A program made the translations under genes and the position numbers. From contig NZ_CP031357.1 in NCBI RefSeq assembly GCF_003355455.1, positions 2,272,501-2,336,500 on the forward strand: 64,000 bases of DNA. Reading direction: 5' to 3'. The stretch is from Erythrobacter aureus. GTDB lineage: Bacteria; Pseudomonadota; Alphaproteobacteria; Sphingomonadales; Sphingomonadaceae. Each line of letters begins with the position of its first letter. The stretch's first letter is position 1. The notes under the pieces were generated by a model, which saw only the letters and a list, made by a program, of their open reading frames with translations, had not been told where the DNA came from and did not search any database. This document shows positions 17,945-27,720 of this stretch, one piece after another.

Positions 17945-19108
17945 ATGAGCGCTGTCGACACCAAACAATCTACCCACCGTCCGACCGATGGCATGCTCGC
18001 GCTGGCGCGGGACATCGCCGAGGGTCGGAAGCGTGACGCCGCCGAAGCCAGTACCGTGCCAACGCACGTCTATACCGATCCTGAATACTGGGCGCGCGAG
18101 AAAGCCGCGATCTATGATCGCATGCCGCAGATCCTGTGTCCTTCGGCGCTTCTGCCCGATCCGGGCATGGCAGTACCGCACGATGCAACGGGCCGCCCCC
18201 TGCTGATCACGCGCGATGCGCAGGGGCTGGCGCATGTTTTCCTGAATGTCTGCCGTCATCGCGGCACACGGCTGGTCGAAGGCCATGAGGTGCAGTGCGG
18301 CAAGAAACTCGTTTGCCCCTATCACGCGTGGACTTATGCGGTGGACGGGCGCCTGCTCGCGCTCCCCCGTGCCGATACCTTCCCTGGCCTCGACAAAGGA
18401 GATTATGGCCTTGTCGAGCTGCCCAGCAGGGAAACCGGCGGGCTGATCTGGTTCTGCCCGAAAGAGGGCCATACCGACTTCTCCTTCGCCGAAGAGATCG
18501 GCGCGGATTTCGATGCGTTGGGCATGAGCGATCAGGTCCTGTTCCGCCGCAAGACCCACGAAGTCGCCGGAAATTGGAAGCTGATCATGGATGCTTTCCT
18601 GGAAAGCTACCATGTCACCCGCCTCCACGCGAAGACCATCGGGCCGTTCTTCAAGGACGGGGCCACCAGCGGCGATATGATCGGCCCCCATGCGCGCAGT
18701 GCGGTGGGGCGACTTGAGGATATGGAGAGCGTCGACCTGACCGACATGGCCGCGCTGCGAAGGGTGGTGACCTATGCCTATCAAATGCTTCCCGGTGCAT
18801 TGGTCATTCCCAGCCCCGACTATATAAACGTCATGGTTATGATGCCCCAGGCCCATGACCGCACGCTAGTCGAGGATTTCATGTTGATTCCGGAACATCC
18901 CGCCACCGAAAAGGCGCGCGACCATTGGGAACGCAGTTGGGCGCTCCTGGACGGCGGGGTCTTCGCGAGCGAAGACTTCCGCGCAGCCGAACTCGGTCAA
19001 CAAGGGCTTGCGACGGGGGCGATACCCCATCTCACCCTCGGCACCATGGAAGGCGGCATCCGTCGCTATCACGAGACAGTCGAAGAAGCCTTGCGGGCGG
19101 CAGGTTGA
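17945..19108 (+). CDS. Rieske-type aromatic ring-hydroxylating oxygenase, alpha subunit
   Basis: A 387-residue oxygenase large subunit. The Rieske [2Fe-2S] ligands are Cys103, His105, Cys124 and His127 (CRH and CPYH). The catalytic domain carries the mononuclear iron motif GNWKLIMDAFLESYHVTRLH. Enzymes of this group hydroxylate or demethylate aromatic and quaternary-ammonium substrates with an electron-transfer partner. No reductase or small subunit is adjacent, so the substrate is unknown. The longer frame from 17,750 overlaps the divergent permease; ATG 17,945 is chosen. Confidence 0.8.
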   Translation: MSAVDTKQSTHRPTDGMLALARDIAEGRKRDAAEASTVPTHVYTDPEYWAREKAAIYDRMPQILCPSALLPDPGMAVPHDATGRPLLITRDAQGLAHVFLNVCRHRGTRLVEGHEVQCGKKLVCPYHAWTYAVDGRLLALPRADTFPGLDKGDYGLVELPSRETGGLIWFCPKEGHTDFSFAEEIGADFDALGMSDQVLFRRKTHEVAGNWKLIMDAFLESYHVTRLHAKTIGPFFKDGATSGDMIGPHARSAVGRLEDMESVDLTDMAALRRVVTYAYQMLPGALVIPSPDYINVMVMMPQAHDRTLVEDFMLIPEHPATEKARDHWERSWALLDGGVFASEDFRAAELGQQGLATGAIPHLTLGTMEGGIRRYHETVEEALRAAG

Positions 19109-19126
19109 GCGCCTAGCTGCGGCCCC

Positions 19127-19894
19127 ATGGCCGATAAGCGATTACCCGAGGAAGGCGACCGGATCGCCAAGTTGCTGGCCCGTGCAGGCGTTGCCAGTCG
19201 GCGCGAGGTCGAGCGCATGATTGCCGATGGACGCGTGGCGATCGGCGGCAAGGTGCTGGACACGCCGGCGGTCAAACTAACCAGCCTCAACGGCGTTACG
19301 GTTGATGGCAAACCAGTCGGAAAGCCGGAAGAAACACGCCTGTTCGCATTTCACAAGCCTGCTGGCATGCTCACCACCGAACACGACCCCAAAGGCCGCA
19401 CGACGATCTACGCCGCTTTGCGCAACGCTTTGCCCAACGATGCCGGGCGCGTGATGCCGGTAGGTCGGCTCGACTACAACACCGAAGGCCTGCTGCTGCT
19501 CACCAATGATGGCGAAATGAAGCGGGCCATGGAACTGCCCTCTTCAGGTGTACCGCGCACATACCGTGCCCGTGCATTCGGAGACGTAACGCAGGCCCAA
19601 CTCGACGAATTGATCGAAGGGGTGGAAATCGACGGCATCCGCTATGGCCGCATCGAAGCGAATCTCGAACGCGGTTCGGGTCGCAACCGATGGATCGAAT
19701 TGACTTTGCGCGAAGGCAAGAACCGCGAGGTCCGCCGTGTGCTCGAACATCTCGGCCTCGAGGTGAACCGTTTGCTGCGTATCGGCTACGGCCCCTTCCA
19801 TATCGGCGACCTGCCGCGCGGGCAGGCGACCGAGTTGAAGCGCGGCGATGTGATTGGGTTCAAGCGCGAACTGGCGCGCGGTGGCCGAGAATGA
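19127..19894 (+). CDS. RsuA/RluB-family pseudouridine synthase
   Basis: A 255-residue RNA-modifying enzyme. It has an N-terminal S4 RNA-binding domain (RIAKLLARAGVASRREVERMI) and a catalytic domain with Asp116 in GRLDYNTEGLLLLTND. GKNREVRRVLEHLGLEVNRLLRI is the family end motif. It probably makes pseudouridine in 23S rRNA (RluB-like), but RsuA/RluE/RluF specificity cannot be excluded. Its stop overlaps the rsmD start by four bases (ATGA), coupling the two rRNA-modification genes. Confidence 0.88.
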   Translation: MADKRLPEEGDRIAKLLARAGVASRREVERMIADGRVAIGGKVLDTPAVKLTSLNGVTVDGKPVGKPEETRLFAFHKPAGMLTTEHDPKGRTTIYAALRNALPNDAGRVMPVGRLDYNTEGLLLLTNDGEMKRAMELPSSGVPRTYRARAFGDVTQAQLDELIEGVEIDGIRYGRIEANLERGSGRNRWIELTLREGKNREVRRVLEHLGLEVNRLLRIGYGPFHIGDLPRGQATELKRGDVIGFKRELARGGRE

Positions 19895-20445
19895 GGATCG
19901 TCGCTGGCGAATGGCGCGGCCGCAAGCTGGCCGCACCATCGGGCGAACTGACCCGGCCGACCGCGGACCGTACCCGCGAGACGCTGTTCAACATGCTCAA
20001 CAGCCGCCTGGGGAGCTTCGAAGGCCTTTCGGTGGTCGACCTGTTCGCAGGCTCAGGCGCGCTGGGTCTCGAAGCGCTGTCTCGCGGCGCCGCCTCCTGC
20101 CTGTTCGTCGAGCAGGAAAGCACCGCGATCAAAGCGATCAAGGCCAATATCGAGAAGCTCGATGCGCAAACCCGCTCGACCGTCCAGCAAGCCTCGGTCA
20201 TGGCGCTGGGCCCAGCCAAGCGGGCGCACGATCTCATCCTGCTCGACCCTCCATACGATACCAGCGCGGGCGCCGTGGCACTCGACCGGTTGCTGCGTCT
20301 CGGCTGGATCGAGCGTTCTACCTGGATCGCATTGGAGACCGGCGCGAAGGATGCAGTGGAGGTCAAATCCCTGCACTGCGTTGCGGAACGCCGCGTCGGG
20401 AAGGCACGCTTATGGCTATTGCGCCTGGATCCCGACGCGGCTTGA
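19891..20445 (+). CDS. rsmD: 16S rRNA (guanine966-N2)-methyltransferase
   Basis: A 184-residue SAM-dependent methyltransferase for 16S rRNA. The SAM-binding motif DLFAGSGALGLEALSRGA starts at residue 50, and the catalytic motif DPPY is at 119-122. The N terminus MRIVAGEWRGRKL is characteristic. The frame extends to 19,690, but ATG 19,891 overlaps the preceding stop as ATGA and matches the family start. Confidence 0.92.
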   Translation: MRIVAGEWRGRKLAAPSGELTRPTADRTRETLFNMLNSRLGSFEGLSVVDLFAGSGALGLEALSRGAASCLFVEQESTAIKAIKANIEKLDAQTRSTVQQASVMALGPAKRAHDLILLDPPYDTSAGAVALDRLLRLGWIERSTWIALETGAKDAVEVKSLHCVAERRVGKARLWLLRLDPDAA

Positions 20446-20452
20446 CGCGCCC

Positions 20453-20911
20453 TTAGCTGCGACCCCTGGGCTCGGGACTTTCGGGCGTGTCCGTTTCTTC
20501 CATCGGTTCCGGCGCCGGTTCGGGCGCGGACATATCCTGATCCACAGGTTTGGCCGCAGCGCGGCTCTCGATTGTCGACCAAGCTTTGGTGCGATCAGCT
20601 TCGTCCATCGCGACCAAGACGCGCCGGTCGGCATCCCTCAAGCGGAAAAAGAGTTCCTGCCGCTCGGGCATGAGCGTCCAGAAATACTCTTGCGCATCGG
20701 CAGTCCAGCCATCGTAGGCCGCTTTGCGCTCGACCGGCCACGCCTCCATGGCGGCCGAATGGGCCGGTGTCTGATCGGTATTTTGGGCTTGCTCAGGCAC
20801 GGGATGGCTTTGGACACTATGAGCCGGATCGGCCCCCACATCCTGCGCCATGGCCGGAATGCTGATGGTGGCGAGTTGGCCACCGACGATATACCAAAAT
20901 GTCTTACGCAT
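20453..20911 (-). CDS. Secreted protein of unknown function
   Basis: A 152-residue protein not recognised as a named family. Residues 1-22 form a signal peptide (MRKTFWYIVGGQLATISIPAMA), and AAGGAG lies before the ATG at 20,911. The middle is predicted helical and rich in Trp, Glu and Arg (AAYDGWTADAQEYFWTLMPERQELFF). The C terminus is low-complexity Pro/Glu. Likely periplasmic. It converges on rsmD with seven bases between the stops. Confidence 0.65.
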   Translation of the reverse strand: MRKTFWYIVGGQLATISIPAMAQDVGADPAHSVQSHPVPEQAQNTDQTPAHSAAMEAWPVERKAAYDGWTADAQEYFWTLMPERQELFFRLRDADRRVLVAMDEADRTKAWSTIESRAAAKPVDQDMSAPEPAPEPMEETDTPESPEPRGRS

Positions 20912-21204
20912 GGGATTCTCCTTGGAACCGAACATGCGCGACGAACGCGACCCTGTTACCCGCCCCATCGGGATGAACGGACGATGCAGGCCATGGGAAA
21001 AGCAAGCAATAGGACGGGGACATCCCCATCCCGCCCCGCAACCGCCTGAGCGTCAGACGTGACGATTTCGCGCCGGGATGAAAGCAGGATAGCTCGGCAA
21101 AGGCCAAAAAAGGAAAAGGGCGAGGCCGCCATGGCAGCCCCGCCCCCTCCAAGCGCCGCGCTCATGCTTTCCAGGAAAGGAGCGCGAGCCGAAAGCTTGC
21201 TGGA
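20912..21204. other. Intergenic stretch with no gene seen
   Basis: About 290 bases between two minus-strand secreted-protein genes. The small frames on either strand lack a domain, a convincing start site or sensible codon use. It probably holds the promoter of the gene ending at 20,453. Confidence 0.5.
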
Positions 21205-21552
21205 TTATCTGCCCGGCTTTTTCGCGGGCAGCTTACCCGGGATTTCGCTGGCGGGCTTACCAGGCCAGTATTCCAGCGGGCGATTGCCCGTTTTGTTCTT
21301 CGCCCAGCTATTGATGCAGCCGTCCTGCTGTTTGGCGCTGCACACCGGAAGGTTGTCACCAGAAGCAGACTTATAGCTTGGCGGGGTGGTCTGCGCTACC
21401 TCGCGGGCAACGAAACGCGGGGCCTGCGTATTGGCGTTCGCGGCAGCGGTAGTAGCCGTGGTAGCCGTTTCGTTCGCATTGGCGTTTTGCGCAACGGCGG
21501 GGGCAGCGGTGAAAGCAAGCGCGGCAGCGCCTGCGGCCATCAATTTGTGCAT
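21205..21552 (-). CDS. Small secreted protein of unknown function
   Basis: A 115-residue protein. The signal peptide is MHKLMAAGAAALAFTAAPAVA, cut before QN. A low-complexity Asn/Ala/Thr linker follows, then a short conserved-looking domain with two cysteines (LPVCSAKQQDGCINSWAKNKTGNRPLEYWPG) that could form a disulfide. The tail is basic (PGKLPAKKPGR). ATG 21,552 is preferred to 21,567 because it gives the cleaner signal peptide. Divergent from the uvrD-like helicase gene, with a 114-base shared upstream region. Confidence 0.6.
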   Translation of the reverse strand: MHKLMAAGAAALAFTAAPAVAQNANANETATTATTAAANANTQAPRFVAREVAQTTPPSYKSASGDNLPVCSAKQQDGCINSWAKNKTGNRPLEYWPGKPASEIPGKLPAKKPGR

Positions 21553-21666
21553 CGGAGAACTCTCCATTTCGGTTTCCTACGCGCATAAATACGCAAGAGC
21601 GGGGTGGAGGGTTCCGAGGCGCCTCTTGCGCGCCGCACAGGTGTTCCCTACCTGTTCACTCAGACT

Positions 21667-23976
21667 ATGACTTCCGAAATTGCCCCTGCAACCGCACCGG
21701 AAAATGCCCGGATTCCCGCCTATGCGGAGCGTTTGAACGAGCCTCAGAGAGAAGCCGTTCTCACCACGGAGGGGCCAGTCCTGATGCTCGCTGGCGCCGG
21801 CACAGGCAAGACTGCGGCGCTTACCGCAAGGCTGGCCCACCTGATCGCAACACGCCGCGCATGGCCCAGTGAAATCCTCTGCGTCACCTTTACCAATAAA
21901 GCGGCGCGCGAAATGCGCGAGCGTGTGGGACGTCACATCGGCGATGCAGTCCAAGGGATGCCCTGGCTCGGCACTTTCCATTCGATCGGCGCGCGAATGT
22001 TGCGCCGCCATGCCGAACTTGTGGGGCTCGAAAGCAATTACACTATCATCGACACCGACGACCAGTTGCGCCTTCTCAAGCAACTGATTCGGGAAAACGA
22101 TCTCGACGAAAAGCGCTGGCCTGCGCGCCAGCTCGCCGGGCTGATCGACCGCTGGAAGAATCGCGGCCTCAATCCAGGTGATCTCGATGCGGTGGAGAAC
22201 GAAGCCTATGCCAATGGCCGTGGCACGCAGTTCTACAAGCTCTATCAGGACCGGCTGAAAACGCTCAACGCCTGCGATTTCGGCGACCTGCTGCTGCACA
22301 TGCTGAACATTTTCCGCCAGCATCACGACGTGCTCAGCCAGTACCAGCAGCGCTTCAAATACATTCTCGTCGACGAATATCAGGACACCAACCAGGTCCA
22401 GTATCTGTGGCTGCGCCTGCTTGCCCAGACCCGCAAGAATATCTGCGTGGTGGGGGACGACGACCAGTCGATCTATTCATGGCGCGGCGCAGAAGTCGCC
22501 AATATCCTCAAGTTCGAAAAGGATTTTCCGGGCGCGGCGGTGATCAAATTGGAGCAGAATTACCGCTCCACACCTCAGATTCTCGCTGCCGCCTCGGGCC
22601 TGATCGACGCCAATAGCGAACGGCTCGGCAAGACCTTGTGGACCGAACTGCCGGCGGGCGAGAAGGTGCGCATCATCGGCATATGGGATGCTCCCGAAGA
22701 AGCGCGCCGCATCGGCGAGGAAATCGAACGGCTCGAATCGGAAGGTGCGCCGCTGGACGAGGTCGCGATTCTGGTGCGGGCGCAATACCAGACGCGCGAA
22801 TTCGAGGACCGCTTCATCCAGATCGGGCTCAACTACAGGATCGTTGGTGGTTTCCGCTTCTACGAGCGCGCCGAAATCCGCGATGCGCTGGCATACCTGC
22901 GCACCATTGCCCAGCCCGCAGACGACCTAGCGTTCGAACGCATTTACAATCAGCCCAAACGCGGCCTCGGGGCGAAGACGCTGGAGGCAATGCGCCGTCA
23001 TGCTCGCCGTATGCAAGCTCCTCTCGCAGCCGCCAGCCTCGATCTGTGCGAAACCGACGAACTGCCGACGCGGGCGAGGAACAGCCTTGTCGGCCTGCTC
23101 GGACAGTTCGCGCATTGGCGCGAACTGGCGGAAAAGGTCACACCCTCGGAGCTGCTGCGCACCGTGCTCGCCGAAAGCGGTTACGAGGAAATGCTCCAGA
23201 AGGACCGCAGCCCCGAAAGCGCCGGTCGGCTCGAAAACCTCACCGAACTCGCCCGTGCGATGGAAGAATACGAGACGCTCGGCGATTTCCTCGAACATGT
23301 CAGCCTGGTGATGGACAACGACCGCGCCAGTGACGGCGAGAAGGTCACCATCATGACCATGCACGCGGCCAAGGGGCTGGAATTCGATCATGTCTTCCTG
23401 CCCGGCTGGGAAGAAGGCGTCTTCCCCAGCCAGCGGGCAATCGACGAAGGCGGGCTCGCCAGCCTCGAGGAAGAACGCCGCCTCGCCTATGTCGCGATCA
23501 CGCGCGCCAAACGCCGCTGCACGATCCTGCATGCGGCGAACAGGCGCATATACGGGCAATGGACCAGTTCGATTCCCAGCCGTTTCATCGAGGAACTGCC
23601 CGAAGAGCAGATCACGAGCGAGACGACCATGACCGGCGGCGCCTCCTTGTGGCGCGCCAACTGGACCGAGACCGAAGACCCCTTTGCCCATGTTTCGTCG
23701 AACCGTCCCGACCGCTCCGGAGCGCGCGGCCCTGGCTGGCAGCGTGCGCTATCCACCGGTTATGACACGACACCCAAGCGCCTGGCCGAGCCCGGGCGCA
23801 GCGTCGCCAGCTTCGCTGCCAAGCCGCGCAGTGATATCGCCATCGGCGCGCGCGTGTTTCACGACAAGTTCGGTTATGGATGCGTCACCGGCCAGGAAGG
23901 CAACAAGCTGACGATCGAATTCGAAAAGGCAGGCGAGAAACGGGTGCTCGACAGTTTCGTGAAGCTGGCCGACTAG
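21667..23976 (+). CDS. UvrD/PcrA-family ATP-dependent DNA helicase
   Basis: A 769-residue superfamily 1A helicase. Walker A AGAGTGKT is at about 42-49, motif II DEYQD begins at residue 236, GDDDQSIYSWRGA is motif III/Ia-like, and KVTIMTMHAAKGLEFDHVFL is motif V. The C terminus carries the PcrA/UvrD Tudor-like patch (IGARVFHDKFGYGCV...). It unwinds DNA with 3'-to-5' polarity in excision and mismatch repair and may displace RNA polymerase. ATG 21,667 is chosen over the in-frame 21,604 because family similarity begins after it. UvrD and PcrA cannot be separated here. Confidence 0.9.
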   Translation: MTSEIAPATAPENARIPAYAERLNEPQREAVLTTEGPVLMLAGAGTGKTAALTARLAHLIATRRAWPSEILCVTFTNKAAREMRERVGRHIGDAVQGMPWLGTFHSIGARMLRRHAELVGLESNYTIIDTDDQLRLLKQLIRENDLDEKRWPARQLAGLIDRWKNRGLNPGDLDAVENEAYANGRGTQFYKLYQDRLKTLNACDFGDLLLHMLNIFRQHHDVLSQYQQRFKYILVDEYQDTNQVQYLWLRLLAQTRKNICVVGDDDQSIYSWRGAEVANILKFEKDFPGAAVIKLEQNYRSTPQILAAASGLIDANSERLGKTLWTELPAGEKVRIIGIWDAPEEARRIGEEIERLESEGAPLDEVAILVRAQYQTREFEDRFIQIGLNYRIVGGFRFYERAEIRDALAYLRTIAQPADDLAFERIYNQPKRGLGAKTLEAMRRHARRMQAPLAAASLDLCETDELPTRARNSLVGLLGQFAHWRELAEKVTPSELLRTVLAESGYEEMLQKDRSPESAGRLENLTELARAMEEYETLGDFLEHVSLVMDNDRASDGEKVTIMTMHAAKGLEFDHVFLPGWEEGVFPSQRAIDEGGLASLEEERRLAYVAITRAKRRCTILHAANRRIYGQWTSSIPSRFIEELPEEQITSETTMTGGASLWRANWTETEDPFAHVSSNRPDRSGARGPGWQRALSTGYDTTPKRLAEPGRSVASFAAKPRSDIAIGARVFHDKFGYGCVTGQEGNKLTIEFEKAGEKRVLDSFVKLAD

Positions 23977-24024
23977 GAGCAACGGACGCAGGGCGGATGC
24001 GCCTGCCCCGTGAGCGATACGAAC

Positions 24025-25359
24025 TCAGGTTGCGGAAATATCGAGGAAGGCCGGCTTAGGCCCGTTCCATTCGCCCGCTGCGACCGGCGCATCATCGTCA
24101 TCGCGGCGCTTGCGCGGTTCGCCCTTGGGCTTCGTTCTGCGTGCGGGCTTCTCGCGGGGAGATACAGCCTCTTCGCGCGGCTCGGAGCGGCGCTTAGGTT
24201 CGTCCTCCCGTTTCGCTTCCTGCTCTACCAGATCGACCCTGACATCGTCCTTGCCGAAAACCTTGATGGTGGCTCCGGTCAGGGTCTCGACATTGGAAAT
24301 TGCTTCCGCGTCTTCTTTCGCGACGAATGTGAAGGCGCGGCCCTTGGCCCCTGCCCTGCCCGTACGACCGATGCGATGGACATAATCGTCGGGATGCCAG
24401 GGGGTGTCGAAATTGAAGACGTGACTGACACCTTTGATGTCGAGCCCCCGCGCGGCGACATCGGAAGCCACCAGAATATTGATGTCGCCCGCTTTGAAAC
24501 GATCCAGTTCCTTCAACCGGTTCGACTGATCCATGTCACCGTGAATCTCACCGCTGCGGAAGCCGTGCCGCTGGAGGCTCTTATTGAGCTCGCGCACGGT
24601 GGTTTTGCGATTGGCGAAAACGATCGCGGTTTCCACATGGTCGTGGTTGAGCAGCCAGCGCAGGGTCTCGCGCTTCTGGCGGCTCTGTACCGGAACCTTG
24701 AAGGTCGTGATGTCCTTGTTCGTGGTGGCAGCCCGGCTGACTTCGATCCGCTTCGGGTTCCTGAGAAACTTCTTCGCCAGTTTTTCGATCGGCGGGGGCA
24801 TGGTTGCCGAAAAAAGCATGGTCTGCCGCGCTTCGGGAAGCTTGGAGCAGATGAATTCGATATCGGGAATGAACCCCATGTCGAGCATCCGGTCGGCTTC
24901 GTCGATGACGAGCAGTTCGCAGCCATTGAGCAGGATCTTTCCGCGCTCGAACAGGTCCATCAGGCGGCCCGGCGTGGCAATCAGGACATCGACCCCATCG
25001 TTTAGCGCCTTGACCTGATCGCCCATCTGCACGCCGCCGATCAGCAGCGCGAGCTTGAGATCGTGATTCTTGCCATATTTCTCGAAATTCTCGGCAACCT
25101 GCGCCGCAAGCTCGCGGGTAGGTGCAAGTATGAGCGAGCGCGGCATCAGCGCGCGGCGGCGCCCGCTGGCCATGATGTCGATCATGGGCAGCACGAAACT
25201 GGCCGTCTTGCCCGTTCCGGTTTGCGCGATACCGATGATGTCTTTCATCATCAGCACCGGCGGAATCGCTTCGCGCTGGATGTCGGTCGGCTGCGTATAG
25301 CCGGCTTCGCTTACTGCCTTGAGCAAGTCTTCGGAAAGGCCGAGATCGGCGAAAGTCAT
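24025..25359 (-). CDS. DEAD-box RNA helicase (RhlE-like)
   Basis: A 444-residue helicase. The Q motif lies near YTQPTDIQ (21-28), Walker A AQTGTGKT at 45-52, DEAD at 153-156, then SAT and HRIGRTGRAG. The C-terminal tail is long, basic and disordered (repeated KRR/EPR/KPKGEPRKRR) and probably binds RNA. Enzymes of this type act in rRNA maturation and RNA decay, often at low temperature. ATG 25,359 starts the canonical MTFADLGLS; the longer frame to 25,572 has no family support. Convergent with uvrD. Confidence 0.9.
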   Translation of the reverse strand: MTFADLGLSEDLLKAVSEAGYTQPTDIQREAIPPVLMMKDIIGIAQTGTGKTASFVLPMIDIMASGRRRALMPRSLILAPTRELAAQVAENFEKYGKNHDLKLALLIGGVQMGDQVKALNDGVDVLIATPGRLMDLFERGKILLNGCELLVIDEADRMLDMGFIPDIEFICSKLPEARQTMLFSATMPPPIEKLAKKFLRNPKRIEVSRAATTNKDITTFKVPVQSRQKRETLRWLLNHDHVETAIVFANRKTTVRELNKSLQRHGFRSGEIHGDMDQSNRLKELDRFKAGDINILVASDVAARGLDIKGVSHVFNFDTPWHPDDYVHRIGRTGRAGAKGRAFTFVAKEDAEAISNVETLTGATIKVFGKDDVRVDLVEQEAKREDEPKRRSEPREEAVSPREKPARRTKPKGEPRKRRDDDDAPVAAGEWNGPKPAFLDISAT

Positions 25360-25478
25360 GCGGTTCGAAACTGTCCCTGGAATAATGGCCGACCCTAACC
25401 TGCGCGTCCGCAATATCGGCTCGTCGCGCCCTTTGCCGGAAATGCCGGAAAAGTCAAGGAAACGGCACGTAGGCCGTC

Positions 25479-26048
25479 TCAGCGATCCCGGTTGGAGGTC
25501 ACGAGGCGATTGAATTTCGATATCCGGCACCTGGCCCCGGCGCGGGACATCAAGCGATCGCGATCGACGCACAATTTCCCGTCATCGCTGCGTTCGACAT
25601 AGAAGCCGAGGTAGAAATCCCGCGGACTGCAGGCCTTCTCAAGCTTCGCAGTGATGATCTGCCTATCGCGGAGATAGATGACCAATCGGCTACCCCGGTC
25701 CGAAACTCCGACGATTTCGCTGGCATCGAGGCATTTTCCGTGCGGGCGCTCCACAAGGCGAGGCGCAGCCGCCCGACGTGGAAGTTGCGCGAGCAGGTCG
25801 CGTCGCGTGTTACCGGGCTGCGGGCTGATCCTCAGAATGACGCGGCGCTCTATCCGTACCTGGCGGGAAACCGGCACCTTACGACCGTCCTCGAACCCTG
25901 GCAAAACCACGCCCGATGCCGAGAGCGCCTCGACGTCAGGACGACCGTGCCGCGCAACATCCGCTTGAGGGACGTCCGCACGGTCCTCAAGGCCTTGGGG
26001 CGAGCCCAATGCGACCAGCATGGCAATGAGAGGGGACGGAAAGGGCAT
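25479..26048 (-). CDS. Secreted protein of unknown function, cysteine-containing
   Basis: A 189-residue protein not recognised. It starts with a weak hydrophobic signal (MPFPSPLIAMLVALGSPQG). The C-terminal half looks conserved: LVERPHGKCLDASEIVGV, then RQIITAKLEKACSPRDFYLGFYVERSDDGKLCVDRD and ending ARCRISKFNRLV. Four cysteines in that half suggest two disulfides. Similar short exported proteins occur in sphingomonads, by recollection rather than search. A 119-base gap separates it from the DEAD-box gene. Confidence 0.55.
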   Translation of the reverse strand: MPFPSPLIAMLVALGSPQGLEDRADVPQADVARHGRPDVEALSASGVVLPGFEDGRKVPVSRQVRIERRVILRISPQPGNTRRDLLAQLPRRAAAPRLVERPHGKCLDASEIVGVSDRGSRLVIYLRDRQIITAKLEKACSPRDFYLGFYVERSDDGKLCVDRDRLMSRAGARCRISKFNRLVTSNRDR

Positions 26049-26205
26049 GGGCCTTGTTTGGAACGCTCCTCGACCGCAGTTCATTACGTGCGGGAAATCA
26101 TATGCGTACCATTTGCGCCCCCACGCTTGAATACGGGCTTAATTGTTTGTCTCCGATTGGCAAGTGGTGGCGTCGGGGCGGTAAGCTGTGGCAGGAAGAC
26201 CGCAA

Positions 26206-27654
26206 ATGACCGACTCAGCCCTCTTCCGCAGTGCCGCCATCGACCTTCTTGGACCACGCGGCTTCACCACCGATCCGGAACTGGTCGATCCCTGGCTGAC
26301 CGACTGGCGCGGACGCTATACCGGCGCCGCCATGGGGCTCGCTTCACCCGCGACAACCGCGCAAGTCAGTCAATTCGTCCAACTCTGCGCCGAACATCAC
26401 GTGCCGATCGTGCCGCAAGGGGGCAATAGCGGTATGTCGGGCGGCGCTACTCCCGACGCAAGCGGAACGAGCGTACTCCTGTCGTTGCGCCGGATGAACA
26501 CCATCCGCGACCTCCATATCGATGCGGCCCAGCTTACCTGTGATGCAGGCGTTGTCTTGCAGACGCTGCATGAGGCAGCATCGGCGCAAGGGCTGCGCTT
26601 TCCCCTCACCCTTGGCGGCAAGGGATCGGCGACCATTGGCGGCCTGATTTCGACCAATGCGGGTGGAACCCAGGTCTTGCGCCATGGGACCATGCGTGCC
26701 CAGGTGCTCGGCATCGAAGCGGTGATGGCGGATGGGCAAATATTCTCCGGCCTCGTCCCGCTCAAGAAGGACAATCGGGGTTTCGATCTCAAGCAATTGC
26801 TGATCGGCTCGGAAGGAACCCTGGGTATTGTGACCGGTGCGACGCTTCGATTGCTGCCGGCAATTGCGGACCGGCGCGTCGTCTGGGCCGGCTTGAAAAG
26901 CATCTCGGCAGCGCGCGATCTGCTGCGTCATTGCGAGAACACGGCGGGATCGGCGCTCGAAGGATTCGAGGTTCTGCCCGCACATTGCCTCGAATCGGTG
27001 GTGGCGTATCTGCCCGATGCCCGCGCTCCGCTGGCCGAGAACCACGCCTGGCATGCGCTGATCGAGGTAGTCACCGAAGATCGCGAATCGGAGCACCTGG
27101 ACCAGATCGTGGAACAGATGTTCGAAACCGCAATGGAACGCGGTCTAGCCGAAAATGCCGTGGTGGCCGCCAATGAAGCGCAGGCCGAAGCCTTCTGGCA
27201 TCTGCGCGAAAGTATCTCTCCGGCAGAACGCGCGATAGGCCCGGCAATGCAGCACGATATCTCGGTTCCGGTGGCCCGGATGCCCGAATTCATCGAAACA
27301 GCCACGCCGCGGATCGAGAACCGGTTTCCCGGAACACGCGCGGTTGGCTTCGGCCATCTCGGTGACGGGAATATTCACTATCACGTTCTCGCCCCCGCCG
27401 ACGCCATTCGCGGCGCATGGGAAAATGCGGAAGGCAAGGCGATAAGCGCCTATGTTCACGATCTAGTGACCGAATTCGGCGGTTCGATAAGCGCAGAGCA
27501 CGGTATCGGACAGATGAAACGCGAAGAACTCGGCCGTTTGTGCGATCCCGTGGCGCTTGATCTGATGCGTGTCATCAAGCGAGCAATGGATCCCCAGGGG
27601 ATACTCAATCCGGGTAAGCTCGTGCCGCTTGCACCAAGGGCCGCAACGCCGTAA
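26206..27654 (+). CDS. FAD-linked oxidase, GlcD / D-2-hydroxyacid dehydrogenase type
   Basis: A 482-residue flavoprotein of the VAO/PCMH family. The FAD-binding half has VPQGGNSGMSGG and GSEGTLGIVT. The C-terminal half has a metal site like D-2-hydroxyglutarate and D-lactate dehydrogenases (FGHLGDGNIHYHV, then AEHGIGQMKREELG). It oxidises a 2-hydroxy acid to a 2-oxo acid, passing electrons to a carrier; the substrate is not determinable. ATG 26,206 has GGAAG upstream. A divergent paralogue of the same fold is at 60,150. Confidence 0.82.
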   Translation: MTDSALFRSAAIDLLGPRGFTTDPELVDPWLTDWRGRYTGAAMGLASPATTAQVSQFVQLCAEHHVPIVPQGGNSGMSGGATPDASGTSVLLSLRRMNTIRDLHIDAAQLTCDAGVVLQTLHEAASAQGLRFPLTLGGKGSATIGGLISTNAGGTQVLRHGTMRAQVLGIEAVMADGQIFSGLVPLKKDNRGFDLKQLLIGSEGTLGIVTGATLRLLPAIADRRVVWAGLKSISAARDLLRHCENTAGSALEGFEVLPAHCLESVVAYLPDARAPLAENHAWHALIEVVTEDRESEHLDQIVEQMFETAMERGLAENAVVAANEAQAEAFWHLRESISPAERAIGPAMQHDISVPVARMPEFIETATPRIENRFPGTRAVGFGHLGDGNIHYHVLAPADAIRGAWENAEGKAISAYVHDLVTEFGGSISAEHGIGQMKREELGRLCDPVALDLMRVIKRAMDPQGILNPGKLVPLAPRAATP

Positions 27655-27720
27655 AGCGCCCGCTTCGTGCGGATGTCCATCGGGCCTGCCGCTCAATTCA
27701 ATCGAATTTCGGAGAGATCC

